8,816 bases of DNA from Clostridiales bacterium (GTDB lineage: Bacteria; Bacillota; Clostridia; TANB77; CAG-508). This document shows positions 1 through 6,283 of the stretch, piece after piece; within the stretch, counting starts at the first letter, position 1, and the number at the start of each line of letters is the position of its first letter. The DNA lies in contig SFKP01000038.1 of assembly GCA_004553715.1 (NCBI GenBank), positions 1 to 8,816 on the forward strand, written 5' to 3'. Below the pieces are notes generated by a model. That model searched no databases. It was not told where the DNA came from and saw nothing but the letters and a program-made list of their open reading frames with translations. The position numbers were made by a program, and so were the translations under genes.

Positions 1-96
1 TTAGAATATATACAAGGTTAAAGTTCAAAAAATGCATATTAGGTATTTCAATATCAGTATTTTCAATAGAGTGTGACATATGTTTGACAAACCCAC

Positions 97-124
97 AAAC
101 TTTAGAAAATAAACTTTAGAAAAT
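97..124. repeat. Perfect 14-bp tandem direct repeat, two copies
   Basis: AAACTTTAGAAAAT occurs at 97-110 and again, without a gap, at 111-124. The second copy ends three bases before the -35 box of the promoter at 128-156. A tandem pair on the same face just upstream of a promoter could be a binding site for a dimeric activator or an UP-like element, but it is AT-rich and could be accidental. The repeat itself is certain; any function is inference. Confidence 0.6.
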
Positions 125-127
125 GTC

Positions 128-156
128 TTGCAAAACTATGAAAAATTGTATACAAT
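128..156 (+). promoter_or_regulatory. Sigma-70/SigA-type promoter of the DUF4321-radC-mreBC operon
   Basis: A -35 box TTGCAA (128-133) and a -10 box TACAAT (151-156) are separated by exactly 17 bases, with transcription expected to start near 163. The first start codon lies at 206, leaving a leader of about 40 bases with an AGGAG ribosome site at 196-200. No terminator or second strong promoter is seen before mreB, so this promoter probably drives all four genes. Confidence 0.6.
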
Positions 157-205
157 AACACAGAGATTTATAACAAAAAAATGATACATAAGAAAAGGAG
201 AAAAA

Positions 206-464
206 ATGGCTACAAAACAAAAGAATATATGGGTATTATTAGTATTTTTATTATCTGGAATAGTAATTCGGAGGATTACTTGGAGAATTAGCAGGACAAG
301 TAGATTTCCTTTGGTGGCTTTCTTATGGTGAAAGCTTTGGACTATCTAGTCCAATAGAATTAAATCTTAAAGTAATTTCTATAACATTTGGGCTAATGTT
401 TAAAATAAATATTGCAAGTATTATTGGAATGGCAATAGCTGTTTTTATATATAGAAAAGTTTAA
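206..464 (+). CDS. DUF4321 family small membrane protein (needs +1 frameshift at CGG 269)
   Basis: This small two-helix membrane protein has unknown function and is commonly found next to radC and mreB in Clostridia. Read with one skipped base at 269 it gives 85 residues. Hydrophobic helix 1 (about residues 8-22) runs into a Gly-rich GGLLGELAG motif. A middle section with LSYGESFGLSSP follows, then helix 2 (about 62-81) ending IYRKV. These match the family as I remember it. The ATG has AGGAG five bases upstream. The span of 259 bases is one more than a multiple of three. Unshifted reading passes through CGG at codon 22 and ends at a TGA near 330, losing helix 2. Nothing suggests decay, because the whole downstream part stays open and family-like in the +1 frame. 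Assignment is by remembered family pattern and gene context. Confidence 0.8.
269..272 (+). other. Putative +1 recoding site CGG-A in the DUF4321 gene
   Basis: In the frame of the ATG at 206, codon 22 is CGG (269-271) after ATT. Skipping C269 gives ATT-GGA-GGA, Ile-Gly-Gly, joining the first helix to the conserved GGLLGEL stretch. Reading CGGA as a four-base codon has the same effect on the frame. No slippery homopolymer, downstream stem or internal Shine-Dalgarno is obvious here. Confidence 0.65.
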
Positions 465-497
465 AATGTGATGGGGGCTTTTAAGAAAGGATAATAA

Positions 498-1206
498 ATG
501 TTAATTAAAAACCTACCAGAATTAGAAAGACCCTATGAAAAATTAGAAAGGTTTGGAGAAGAAACCTTATCAAATGCAGAATTATTGGCAATAATAATAA
601 AAACAGGAACAAGAGAGCAATCAGTGATTTCAATAGCACAGCAAATATTAAATCTAGGAAATAATGACAATGTTAAATCTTTAAGATTCTTGCAAGATAT
701 TTCTATTCAAGAATTTATGCAAATAAAAGGAATAGGCAAAGTTAAGGCAATTCAGCTGAAGGCAGTATGCGAACTATCAAAAAGAATGTCTAGACCAATT
801 AATAATCAAATGATAAAAATAAAAACTCCAGAAGATGTAGTTAATTTGCTCATGCCAGAGCTAAGATATGAAAAAAGAGAAGTGGCAAAAGTTATACTTT
901 TAAACACAAAGAATTTGGTACTTAAAATAATAAACATATCTCTAGGCGGAGCAAATTTTGCTTATTTAGAACCAAAAGATGTTTTAGCAGAGGCTATAAA
1001 ATTACAAGTACCAAAGATAATATTAGTTCATAATCACCCAAGTGGAGATGCACGGACCAAGTAAAAATGATTATAAATTAACAGACAGAATTTATGAAGC
1101 ATCAAGTTTAATGGGAATAGATCTATTAGATCATATAGTAATTGGAGATGGAACATATACTAGTATTTTGAAGAGAGGAAATGGTACAAAAAATGAGTTT
1201 ATTTAA
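498..1206 (+). CDS. radC: RadC family JAB/JAMM-domain protein (needs +1 frameshift at CGG 1053)
   Basis: RadC proteins carry an N-terminal helix-hairpin-helix region and a C-terminal MPN/JAMM metalloprotease-like fold. Their cellular role is unsettled despite the historical DNA-repair name. The start ELERPYEKLERFGEETLSNAELLAIIIKTGT is typical of the family, and a helix-hairpin-helix (QIKGIGKVKAIQL) lies near residues 75-87. The JAMM motif H-x-H-x7-S-x2-D is split by the frame change: HNH is residues 178-180 and S188/D191 come after the shift. With one base skipped at 1053 the seven-residue spacing is exact and the protein is 235 residues, normal for RadC. Unshifted reading stops at TAA three codons after the CGG, losing about 50 residues and the metal-binding Asp. 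The ATG at 498 follows AGAAAGG by seven bases. The 3' end overlaps mreB by 26 bases. Confidence 0.88.
1053..1056 (+). other. Putative +1 recoding site CGG-A inside the RadC JAMM motif
   Basis: Codon 186 in the RadC frame is CGG (1053-1055) after GCA. Skipping C1053 gives GCA-GGA-CCA-AGT, Ala-Gly-Pro-Ser, and restores the JAMM spacing. The residue at this point is variable in RadC, so the sequence alone does not say whether Gly, Arg or another residue is inserted. Confidence 0.65.
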
Positions 1207-2221
1207 TTTAAAAGGAAAAGATATTGGAATAGATTTGGGAACATCGAATTTATTAATAACTATAGCAGGGAAAGGAATTGTATTATCAGAGCCATGTGTT
1301 GTGGCAATAGATGAGAATACAAATCAAATTCTTGCAACAGGATTTGAAGCAAAAGAAATGTTAGGAAGAACTCCTAAGAATATAAAAGCAGTAAGACCAT
1401 TAAAAGATGGCGTTATTGCAGATTTTACAGCCACACAAATTATGCTTAAGCATGTTGTAAATAAAATGTGCCAAAGGTACAACTTAGGAAAGCCAAGAGT
1501 TGTAGTAGGAGTACCTTCAGGAATTACAGAAGTAGAAGAAAGAGCAGTAGAAGAATCTATTATAAGAGCAGGAGCAAGAGAAGTATTTTTAATTGAAGAA
1601 CCAATGGCTGCAGCAATTGGTTCAAATTTAGATGTTGCAGAGCCAACTGGAAATATAATAGTGGATATTGGAGGAGGAACTACAGAAGTTGCAGTAATTT
1701 CATTAGGAGGAATAGTTACCAGTAATTCTATAAAAATTGCAGGGGATGAATTAGACCAGGATATAGTAAATTATTTTAAACGCCAATTAGGACTAGCAAT
1801 TGGAGAAACAACTGCTGAGCAAATAAAAAAAGAATTAGGCGCAGCAATGCCACTTATGACAGAACTTACCATGTCTGTTAAAGGAAGAGATTATTTAACA
1901 GGCTTGCCAAAAACAATAGAAGTAAATTCTAATCAAATATTAGAAGCAATACAAGATTCTATAAACGAAATAACTGATATTGTAAAACAAACCTTAGAAA
2001 AAACACCACCAGAACTTGCATCAGATATAGTTCAAAGAGGAATCGTTCTATGTGGTGGAGGAGCATTAATTAGGGAGATAGATAAATTATTAAGTAAAAA
2101 GACTGATATGCCAGTTTATATTGCTGAAAATCCAATGGAAAGTGTAGTAAAAGGTACAGAAAAAACACTAGATGATTTGGAGAACCTAAGAAATGTTTTA
2201 ATAGATTCAAGAAGAAGGTAG
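1181..2221 (+). CDS. mreB: Rod shape-determining protein MreB (bacterial actin)
   Basis: MreB is an actin-like ATPase forming membrane-associated filaments that direct lateral wall synthesis by the elongasome. All actin-fold signatures are present. Phosphate-1 is DLGTSN (residues 18-23). The EEPMAAAIG segment is at about 139-147. Phosphate-2 is DIGGGTTE (162-169). An MreB-type AEQIKKELGAA segment follows, and the adenosine motif is CGGGALIRE (about 291-299). The length of 346 residues is normal. The start is ambiguous. ATG 1181 has GAGAGGA almost touching it, while ATG 1193 (giving MSLFNLKGKD, closer to family starts) has the same site 13-14 bases away. Either start overlaps the end of radC, which implies translational coupling. 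The TAG stop at 2219 forms part of the mreC ribosome site. MreB and the paralogue Mbl cannot be separated with certainty; adjacency to mreC favours MreB. Confidence 0.95.
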   Translation: MVQKMSLFNLKGKDIGIDLGTSNLLITIAGKGIVLSEPCVVAIDENTNQILATGFEAKEMLGRTPKNIKAVRPLKDGVIADFTATQIMLKHVVNKMCQRYNLGKPRVVVGVPSGITEVEERAVEESIIRAGAREVFLIEEPMAAAIGSNLDVAEPTGNIIVDIGGGTTEVAVISLGGIVTSNSIKIAGDELDQDIVNYFKRQLGLAIGETTAEQIKKELGAAMPLMTELTMSVKGRDYLTGLPKTIEVNSNQILEAIQDSINEITDIVKQTLEKTPPELASDIVQRGIVLCGGGALIREIDKLLSKKTDMPVYIAENPMESVVKGTEKTLDDLENLRNVLIDSRRR

Positions 2222-2231
2222 GAAGATTAGA

Positions 2232-3050
2232 ATGAAACAAAATAGAAAGACAAGCATAATAGGTGCTATTATTACTGCTATTATTCTTATAATTCTTGTA
2301 ATAATAACGAATCTAAATGTTAAAAACTTTTCAAAAATAGAAAATATCGTAAATAAAATGGTAATGCCGATTCAAAATAGTTTAACATATCTAAAGAATA
2401 AAATTGCAGGCAATAACTCGTTTTTTGAAAGTATTGATGAATTAAAAAAAGAAAATGAGAATTTAAAAACAAAAAACAAAGAATTAGAAGAACAAGTGCG
2501 AGAATTAGAGATTATAAAAGCAGAAAATGCAACATTAAGAGAATATGCAAATATGGCAGACAAATATACTGAATATGAAACAATTCCAGCATATATAATA
2601 AATAAAGATGTTAGTAATTTAAGTAGTACAATGATTATAAATGTAGGAAAAACAGACGGAATTACTGTAAATATGCCAGTAATAGCATCAGAAGGATTAG
2701 TAGGATATACCATTTCTGTAACAGATACCACATCAAAGGTACAACCAATAATAGACCCTGCAACCAGTATAAGTGGAACTATGAAAATCTCAAGAGATGG
2801 AGTAATAGTAAAAGGAATTTTAGGAAGCAATAATACTTTAAAAGCAACATATATTCCAACAGAGGCAGATTTAGTAATAGGTGATACTATAGAAACTTCT
2901 GGATTAGGTGGAATATATCCAAAAGGAATATTAATTGGAACGTTAAAAGAAATAGTGCAAGCAAAAAATATTACTGAAAGATATGCTATAATAGAAACAG
3001 CTGTAAATTTTTCTAAATTAGAAACAGTTTTAGTGGTAACAAACGAATAA
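2232..3050 (+). CDS. mreC: Rod shape-determining protein MreC
   Basis: MreC is a bitopic membrane protein that links MreB and the elongasome to the extracytoplasmic penicillin-binding proteins. Its layout is classical. A short basic N-terminus is followed by one transmembrane helix (about residues 8-27). A coiled coil rich in Lys/Glu/Asn with heptad leucines spans about 64-105. The C-terminal beta-barrel half carries family phrases such as VITNVGK-like MIINVGKTDGI, VIASEGLVGYT and ETSGLGGIYPKGILIGTL. The 272 residues match usual size. The start follows TAGGAAG by six bases and lies ten bases after the mreB stop, so the two are coupled. The expected next gene, mreD, is absent; the operon ends here in a terminator. 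Confidence 0.95.
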   Translation: MKQNRKTSIIGAIITAIILIILVIITNLNVKNFSKIENIVNKMVMPIQNSLTYLKNKIAGNNSFFESIDELKKENENLKTKNKELEEQVRELEIIKAENATLREYANMADKYTEYETIPAYIINKDVSNLSSTMIINVGKTDGITVNMPVIASEGLVGYTISVTDTTSKVQPIIDPATSISGTMKISRDGVIVKGILGSNNTLKATYIPTEADLVIGDTIETSGLGGIYPKGILIGTLKEIVQAKNITERYAIIETAVNFSKLETVLVVTNE

Positions 3051-3075
3051 GAAGGATAAGCAATTATCCTTCTTA
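3048..3075. terminator. Bidirectional hairpin terminator between convergent mreC and the repeat-protein gene
   Basis: A perfect 12-bp stem (3048-3059 with 3064-3075) closes a GCAA loop, which fits the GNRA tetraloop pattern. On the plus strand it is followed by a T-rich run from about 3079, giving a good intrinsic terminator for mreC. On the minus strand the tail is less T-rich, so termination there may be weaker. The stop codon of mreC (TAA 3048-3050) and that of the opposing gene (3073-3075) are the outermost base pairs of the stem. Confidence 0.85.
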
Positions 3076-5073
3076 ATTATCTTTTATTTTTTGATTTTCT
3101 ATGTTATTTTTTTCTTCCTCATTTTCAATTGTTTCTGCAACAATTTCAACACTGTCAAATCTAGTTGGTTTTTTTAACCAAGCAACAATTTTACTAAAAG
3201 GCTTTTTAGTTTGTGTTAATCCAGGGTTTTCAACTGGTGGTTTGGTTTCAGAATCTTCATAAAAATTTTCAACAGAGGAAGAGTTAAGTTTTTCTAGTGG
3301 TTTTTCAATAGTTTTTTCAATTTTTTCTAATTCAGGTTCTTCAACTTCTGAAAAATTAGATTTTATAATTTGTGCTTCAGGTATAGTGTCTTCATGTGAT
3401 TTAATTACTTCTTTTGGTGTTGCTTCTTTAATTTGACTGCCTGTTTTTGTAGGTTCAGGTTCTGCAATTGATTCTTCAGTAGGGATATTTTCCATTTCTT
3501 CAACTGGTTCAATTTCTTGAACTGTTTCAACTAGGCTTCCTACTTCAACAGGTTCAGGTTCTGCAATTGATTCTTCAGTAGGGATATTTTCCATTCCTTC
3601 AACTGGTTCAATTTCTTGAACTGTTTCAACTAGGCCTCCTACTTCAACAGGTTCAGGTTCTGCAATTGATTCTTCAGTAGGGATATTTTCCATTTCTTCA
3701 ACTGGTTCAATTTCTTGAACTGTTTCAACTAGGCCTCCTACTTCAACAGGTTCAGGTTCTGCAATTGATTCTTCAGTAGGGATATTTTCTATTTCTTCAA
3801 CTGGTTCAATTTCTTGAACTGTTTCAACTAGGCTTCCTACTTCAACAGGTTCAGGTTCTGCAATTGATTCTTCAGTAGAGATATTTTCCATTTCTTCAAC
3901 TGGTTCAATTTCTTGAACTGTTTCAACTAGGCTTCCTACTTCAACAGGTTCAGGTTCTGCAATTGGTTCTTCAACTGATAGAATTTCATCTTCTTGTTTA
4001 ATTAATTCATTACTGATAACAATGTCTGGTAAAAGTTTGGAAACACTTAAAGTAGGAGCTATAGATAATTCCTCAAAAAGAATTTTGTCTTCTACAGTAA
4101 GACCATTTGACGAATTCATTTTATAAACAATATAATTAATTGCGCTATTTCTTTTATCTGATATTGATAAATTACTTGTAATATCTTCGTTAGTAAAAGT
4201 AGCACTTGTTGGAATGACATTTATTTTGAATTTTTCTGCAACAAGTTCTGAAATTTTTTGATAATCTTTATTAGGCAATGTTGCAACAGCAGCTGCGTTA
4301 TCAGCAAACCAATCAATAGTTGCTTTAGCTTTATCAGAAGAAGTCATAGCATTTGAAAGAGACTGCAAAAGTATAGCTCCTGCAGGGGTTTCAAATTCTG
4401 AAAGAGAAGATTCATCTATTTCAGGTGGAGTAAGCCTTTTATAGCCTTCTTCTATTAATTCATCAATTTTATTTTTATTGTCTGAACTTAAAAAATTATC
4501 TCTATTTGCATAATTTGAATCCCAAATTTGTACATTTTCTTCAAAAAAACTAAAATTAGAGTATCTAATAGAATAATCAACGATGTCTTCTAAGGATTGA
4601 ACAACTTCATCTTGCTTAGAATGACCTGTAATAAAATCTAAATACTTTTCATTAGCAAATTTTTCGAAATATTCTTTATAATTAGGTTCAAATGAATCCC
4701 AAGTATTTTCTGGATGGTCTTTTAGCCAATCTTTTAATCTTTCAGAAGTTGTTTCAAAATCTTTATAATTTTTAGCATCTGAACAAATATCATATAATCT
4801 TAAAAAAGTTTTTTTCTGAAGAGAGTGAACTAAAACTTGTTCGGCTTCTTGTTTTTCTTTAAATTTTTCAAAAGCTTTAGAAAGTAAATTCTTAGCTTTG
4901 ATGGCTAATTCTTCATCTACAAAAAACATTTCTATATCAACTATTCTATATTTTGTTTGCCACTCAAATATGGCATCAATAAGAGTATCAATATCATCAC
5001 AAGAATTAACAATTTCTTCTAATTCTTGAAATGCTTGATATTGCAATTCTTCCATATCTACATTTGACTCCAT
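3073..5073 (-). CDS. Unrecognised acidic cytoplasmic protein with Glu/Pro-rich 33-residue repeats
   Basis: I do not recognise a family. The 666-residue protein has no signal peptide or membrane segment. Residues 1 to about 365 are mostly predicted-helical, rich in Glu, Lys, Asp and aromatic residues (for example near FEWQTKYR and LKDWLKDHPENTWDSFEP). Residues 370-534 are five tandem 33-residue units of the type SIAEPEPVEVGSLVETVQE followed by IEPVEEMENIPTEE, with a sixth decayed start at 535. A further acidic linker leads to a short basic patch near the C-terminus (KKPFSKIVAWLKKPTRF) that could touch membrane or nucleic acid. The start ATG has GGAG eight bases upstream and its own promoter. 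It is transcribed against mreC, so co-function with shape genes is not implied. No in-frame CGG codon is present. The Glu/Pro repeats suggest an extended spacer or scaffold; this is inference. Confidence 0.8.
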   Translation of the reverse strand: MESNVDMEELQYQAFQELEEIVNSCDDIDTLIDAIFEWQTKYRIVDIEMFFVDEELAIKAKNLLSKAFEKFKEKQEAEQVLVHSLQKKTFLRLYDICSDAKNYKDFETTSERLKDWLKDHPENTWDSFEPNYKEYFEKFANEKYLDFITGHSKQDEVVQSLEDIVDYSIRYSNFSFFEENVQIWDSNYANRDNFLSSDNKNKIDELIEEGYKRLTPPEIDESSLSEFETPAGAILLQSLSNAMTSSDKAKATIDWFADNAAAVATLPNKDYQKISELVAEKFKINVIPTSATFTNEDITSNLSISDKRNSAINYIVYKMNSSNGLTVEDKILFEELSIAPTLSVSKLLPDIVISNELIKQEDEILSVEEPIAEPEPVEVGSLVETVQEIEPVEEMENISTEESIAEPEPVEVGSLVETVQEIEPVEEIENIPTEESIAEPEPVEVGGLVETVQEIEPVEEMENIPTEESIAEPEPVEVGGLVETVQEIEPVEGMENIPTEESIAEPEPVEVGSLVETVQEIEPVEEMENIPTEESIAEPEPTKTGSQIKEATPKEVIKSHEDTIPEAQIIKSNFSEVEEPELEKIEKTIEKPLEKLNSSSVENFYEDSETKPPVENPGLTQTKKPFSKIVAWLKKPTRFDSVEIVAETIENEEEKNNIENQKIKDN
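3451..3966 (-). repeat. 99-bp in-frame tandem repeat array, five full units plus a partial one
   Basis: The segment AGGTTCAGGTTCTGCAATTG recurs (last one or two bases varying) at 3451, 3550, 3649, 3748, 3847 and 3946, exactly 99 bases apart. The array encodes five full 33-residue units (residues 370-534) and the beginning of a sixth. The units are almost identical in DNA. I see only Ser/Gly, Glu/Gly, Met/Ile and Pro/Ser replacements and no silent difference, which indicates very recent duplication or homogenisation. Copy number is likely to vary between strains and may be wrong in short-read assemblies. Confidence 0.95.
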
Positions 5074-5097
5074 TTATTCAACTCCAATCCAATAATA

Positions 5098-5125
5098 ATT
5101 ATATCATATTTTGCTCAAAAGTAAA
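5098..5125 (-). promoter_or_regulatory. Promoter of the acidic repeat-protein gene
   Basis: On the minus strand a -35-like TTTACT (5125-5120) and a -10 TATAAT (5103-5098) are 16 bases apart. The expected start of transcription lies near 5091, about 18 bases before the ATG at 5073, which fits the GGAG ribosome site at 5085-5082. The -10 box is a perfect match and the -35 box is moderate. Confidence 0.5.
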
Positions 5126-5139
5126 TATTTTTAAAGAAT

Positions 5140-5183
5140 TTGACTTAATTACTATTTGAAAAATAAAATATATATGGTAAAAT
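5140..5183 (+). promoter_or_regulatory. Promoter region of ispG, two overlapping candidates
   Basis: Candidate A has -35 TTGACT (5140-5145) and -10 TAAAAT (5164-5169), 18 bases apart. Candidate B has -35 TTGAAA (5156-5161) and an extended -10 of TGG-TAAAAT (TAAAAT at 5178-5183), 16 bases apart. B would give an RNA starting near 5190, only a few bases before the ribosome site, so A leaves a more usual leader. The absence of upstream dxr or rseP on this strand means ispG starts its own unit here. Confidence 0.5.
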
Positions 5184-5193
5184 TATAAAAAAT

Positions 5194-5200
5194 GAGGTGG
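5194..5200 (+). promoter_or_regulatory. Strong Shine-Dalgarno GAGGTGG that conflicts with the GTG start of ispG
   Basis: GAGGTGG is the only strong ribosome site upstream of ispG, yet it overlaps the GTG codon at 5197 that would be the standard start. Counting a normal five-base gap from its end leads to an ATC codon at 5206. The region before 5194 shows no other Shine-Dalgarno. The site therefore favours an ATC start, or a changed ATG. Confidence 0.55.
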
Positions 5201-6262
5201 TAAAAATCGTAAAAAGAAATGAAACAAAAAAAATAATGGTAGGAAATGTTCAAATAGGTGGACAAAATAAAGTAGTAATACAGTCTATGACAAATACAAA
5301 AACAAAAGATGTAGAAAAAACGGTAGACCAAATTTTAAAGTTAGAAGATGCTGGTTGTGAGATTATACGAGTTGCATGTTTAGACACAGAAGATGCAAAA
5401 GCAATAAAAGAAATTAAAAAGAAAATACATATACCAATTGTTTCAGACATACATTTCGATTATAGAATAGCATTAGAAGCTGCAAAAGCGGGAGTGGATA
5501 AAATAAGAATAAATCCAGGGAATATTCGGTTCAATAGATAGAGTAAAACAAGTAGTTGATATTTGCAAAGAAAAAAATATTCCGATTAGGATTGGAGTAA
5601 ATAGTGGTTCGCTTCCTAAAGACATATTAGAAAAATATGGGAAACCTACAGCAAAAGGAATGGTTGAGGCAGGGTTAAGACATATAAAAATATTAGAAGA
5701 ATTAGATTTTACCAATATTGCTTTATCATTAAAAGCATCAGATTTAAATTTATGTATAGAAAGCTATGAAGAAGCGGCAAATACTATAAATTATCCTCTA
5801 CATTTAGGTGTAACACATGCAGGTACAGAATTTAGTGGAACCATTAGCTCTAGCATTGGATTAGGCATTTTGCTTAAAGAAGGAATTGGTGATACTATTA
5901 GAGTGTCACTTTCAGCAGATCCGGTAAAAGAAATTAAAGTCGCAAAAGAAATATTAAAAAATTGTAAATTATATAATGAATCACCAACACTAATTGCTTG
6001 CCCAACATGTGGAAGAATACAATATGATTTAATACCAATAGCAAATGAAATAGAAGAGTTTTTACAGACAATTAAAAGCAATATGACAGTAGCAGTTATG
6101 GGGTGTGGAGTAAATGGACCCAATGAGGCAAGACACGCAGATATAGGTATAGCAGGAGGTATAAAAGAAGGTTTGCTATTCAAAAAGGGCGAGATTATTA
6201 AAAAGGTAAAACAAGAAGATATTGTAAAAGTATTAAAAGAAGAAATTTTAAAAATGATTTAA
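5197..6262 (+). CDS. ispG: 4-hydroxy-3-methylbut-2-en-1-yl diphosphate synthase IspG (needs +1 frameshift at CGG 5527)
   Basis: IspG (GcpE) is a [4Fe-4S] enzyme converting 2-C-methylerythritol 2,4-cyclodiphosphate to HMBPP, the penultimate MEP-pathway step. The TIM-barrel half shows IGGQNKVVIQSMTNT, ADDIH-like VSDIHFDYRIALEAAKAG and RINPGNI. After the shift come GSIDRV, IPIRIGVNSGSL and LGVTHAGTE. The cluster domain has CPTCGR (C268, C271) and MGCGVNGPNEA (C303, E310). Skipping one base at 5527 gives the family's NPGNIGS exactly and a chain of about 351-354 residues, normal for Gram-positive IspG. Unshifted reading ends at TAG four codons after the CGG, at 114 residues, without any cluster ligand. 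Start: GTG 5197 is given, but spacing favours ATC 5206. VNGPNEA has Asn where VNGPGEA is common. ispH follows after 21 bases, so the two last pathway steps are co-transcribed. No alternative identity is likely. Confidence 0.93.
5527..5530 (+). other. Putative +1 recoding site CGG-T in the IspG NPGNIGS motif
   Basis: Codon 111 in the ispG frame is CGG (5527-5529) after ATT. Skipping C5527 gives ATT-GGT-TCA, Ile-Gly-Ser, the conserved family sequence. This is the site where glycine is the expected residue, so it favours decoding of the GGN triplet rather than insertion of arginine by a four-base reader. Confidence 0.7.
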
Positions 6263-6283
6263 TAAATAAAAGGAAAGAATAAA

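Noticed and set aside
1..21. Plus-strand tail LEYIQG followed by TAA, possibly the end of an upstream gene.
   Set aside because: Six codons are too few to support a gene call.
1..79. Minus-strand open frame starting ATG at 79 (MSHSIENTDIEIPNMHF) running off the left edge.
   Set aside because: Only 26 codons are visible, without a ribosome site or recognisable similarity; it may be chance in AT-rich DNA.
2372..2830. Minus-strand open frame of 152 codons opposite mreC.
   Set aside because: It is the shadow of a clear mreC gene, without family features or a ribosome site.
3451..3966. CRISPR array as an explanation of the regular 99-bp repeats.
   Set aside because: There are no unique spacers; the units are contiguous and in frame inside a protein gene.
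269..5530. Explaining the three frame changes as ordinary homopolymer sequencing errors.
   Set aside because: None of the sites is in a homopolymer run and all three share the same inserted C before GG; assembly error is not excluded but would have to be oddly specific.
5791..6183. Minus-strand open frame opposite ispG.
   Set aside because: It is a shadow of conserved ispG sequence.
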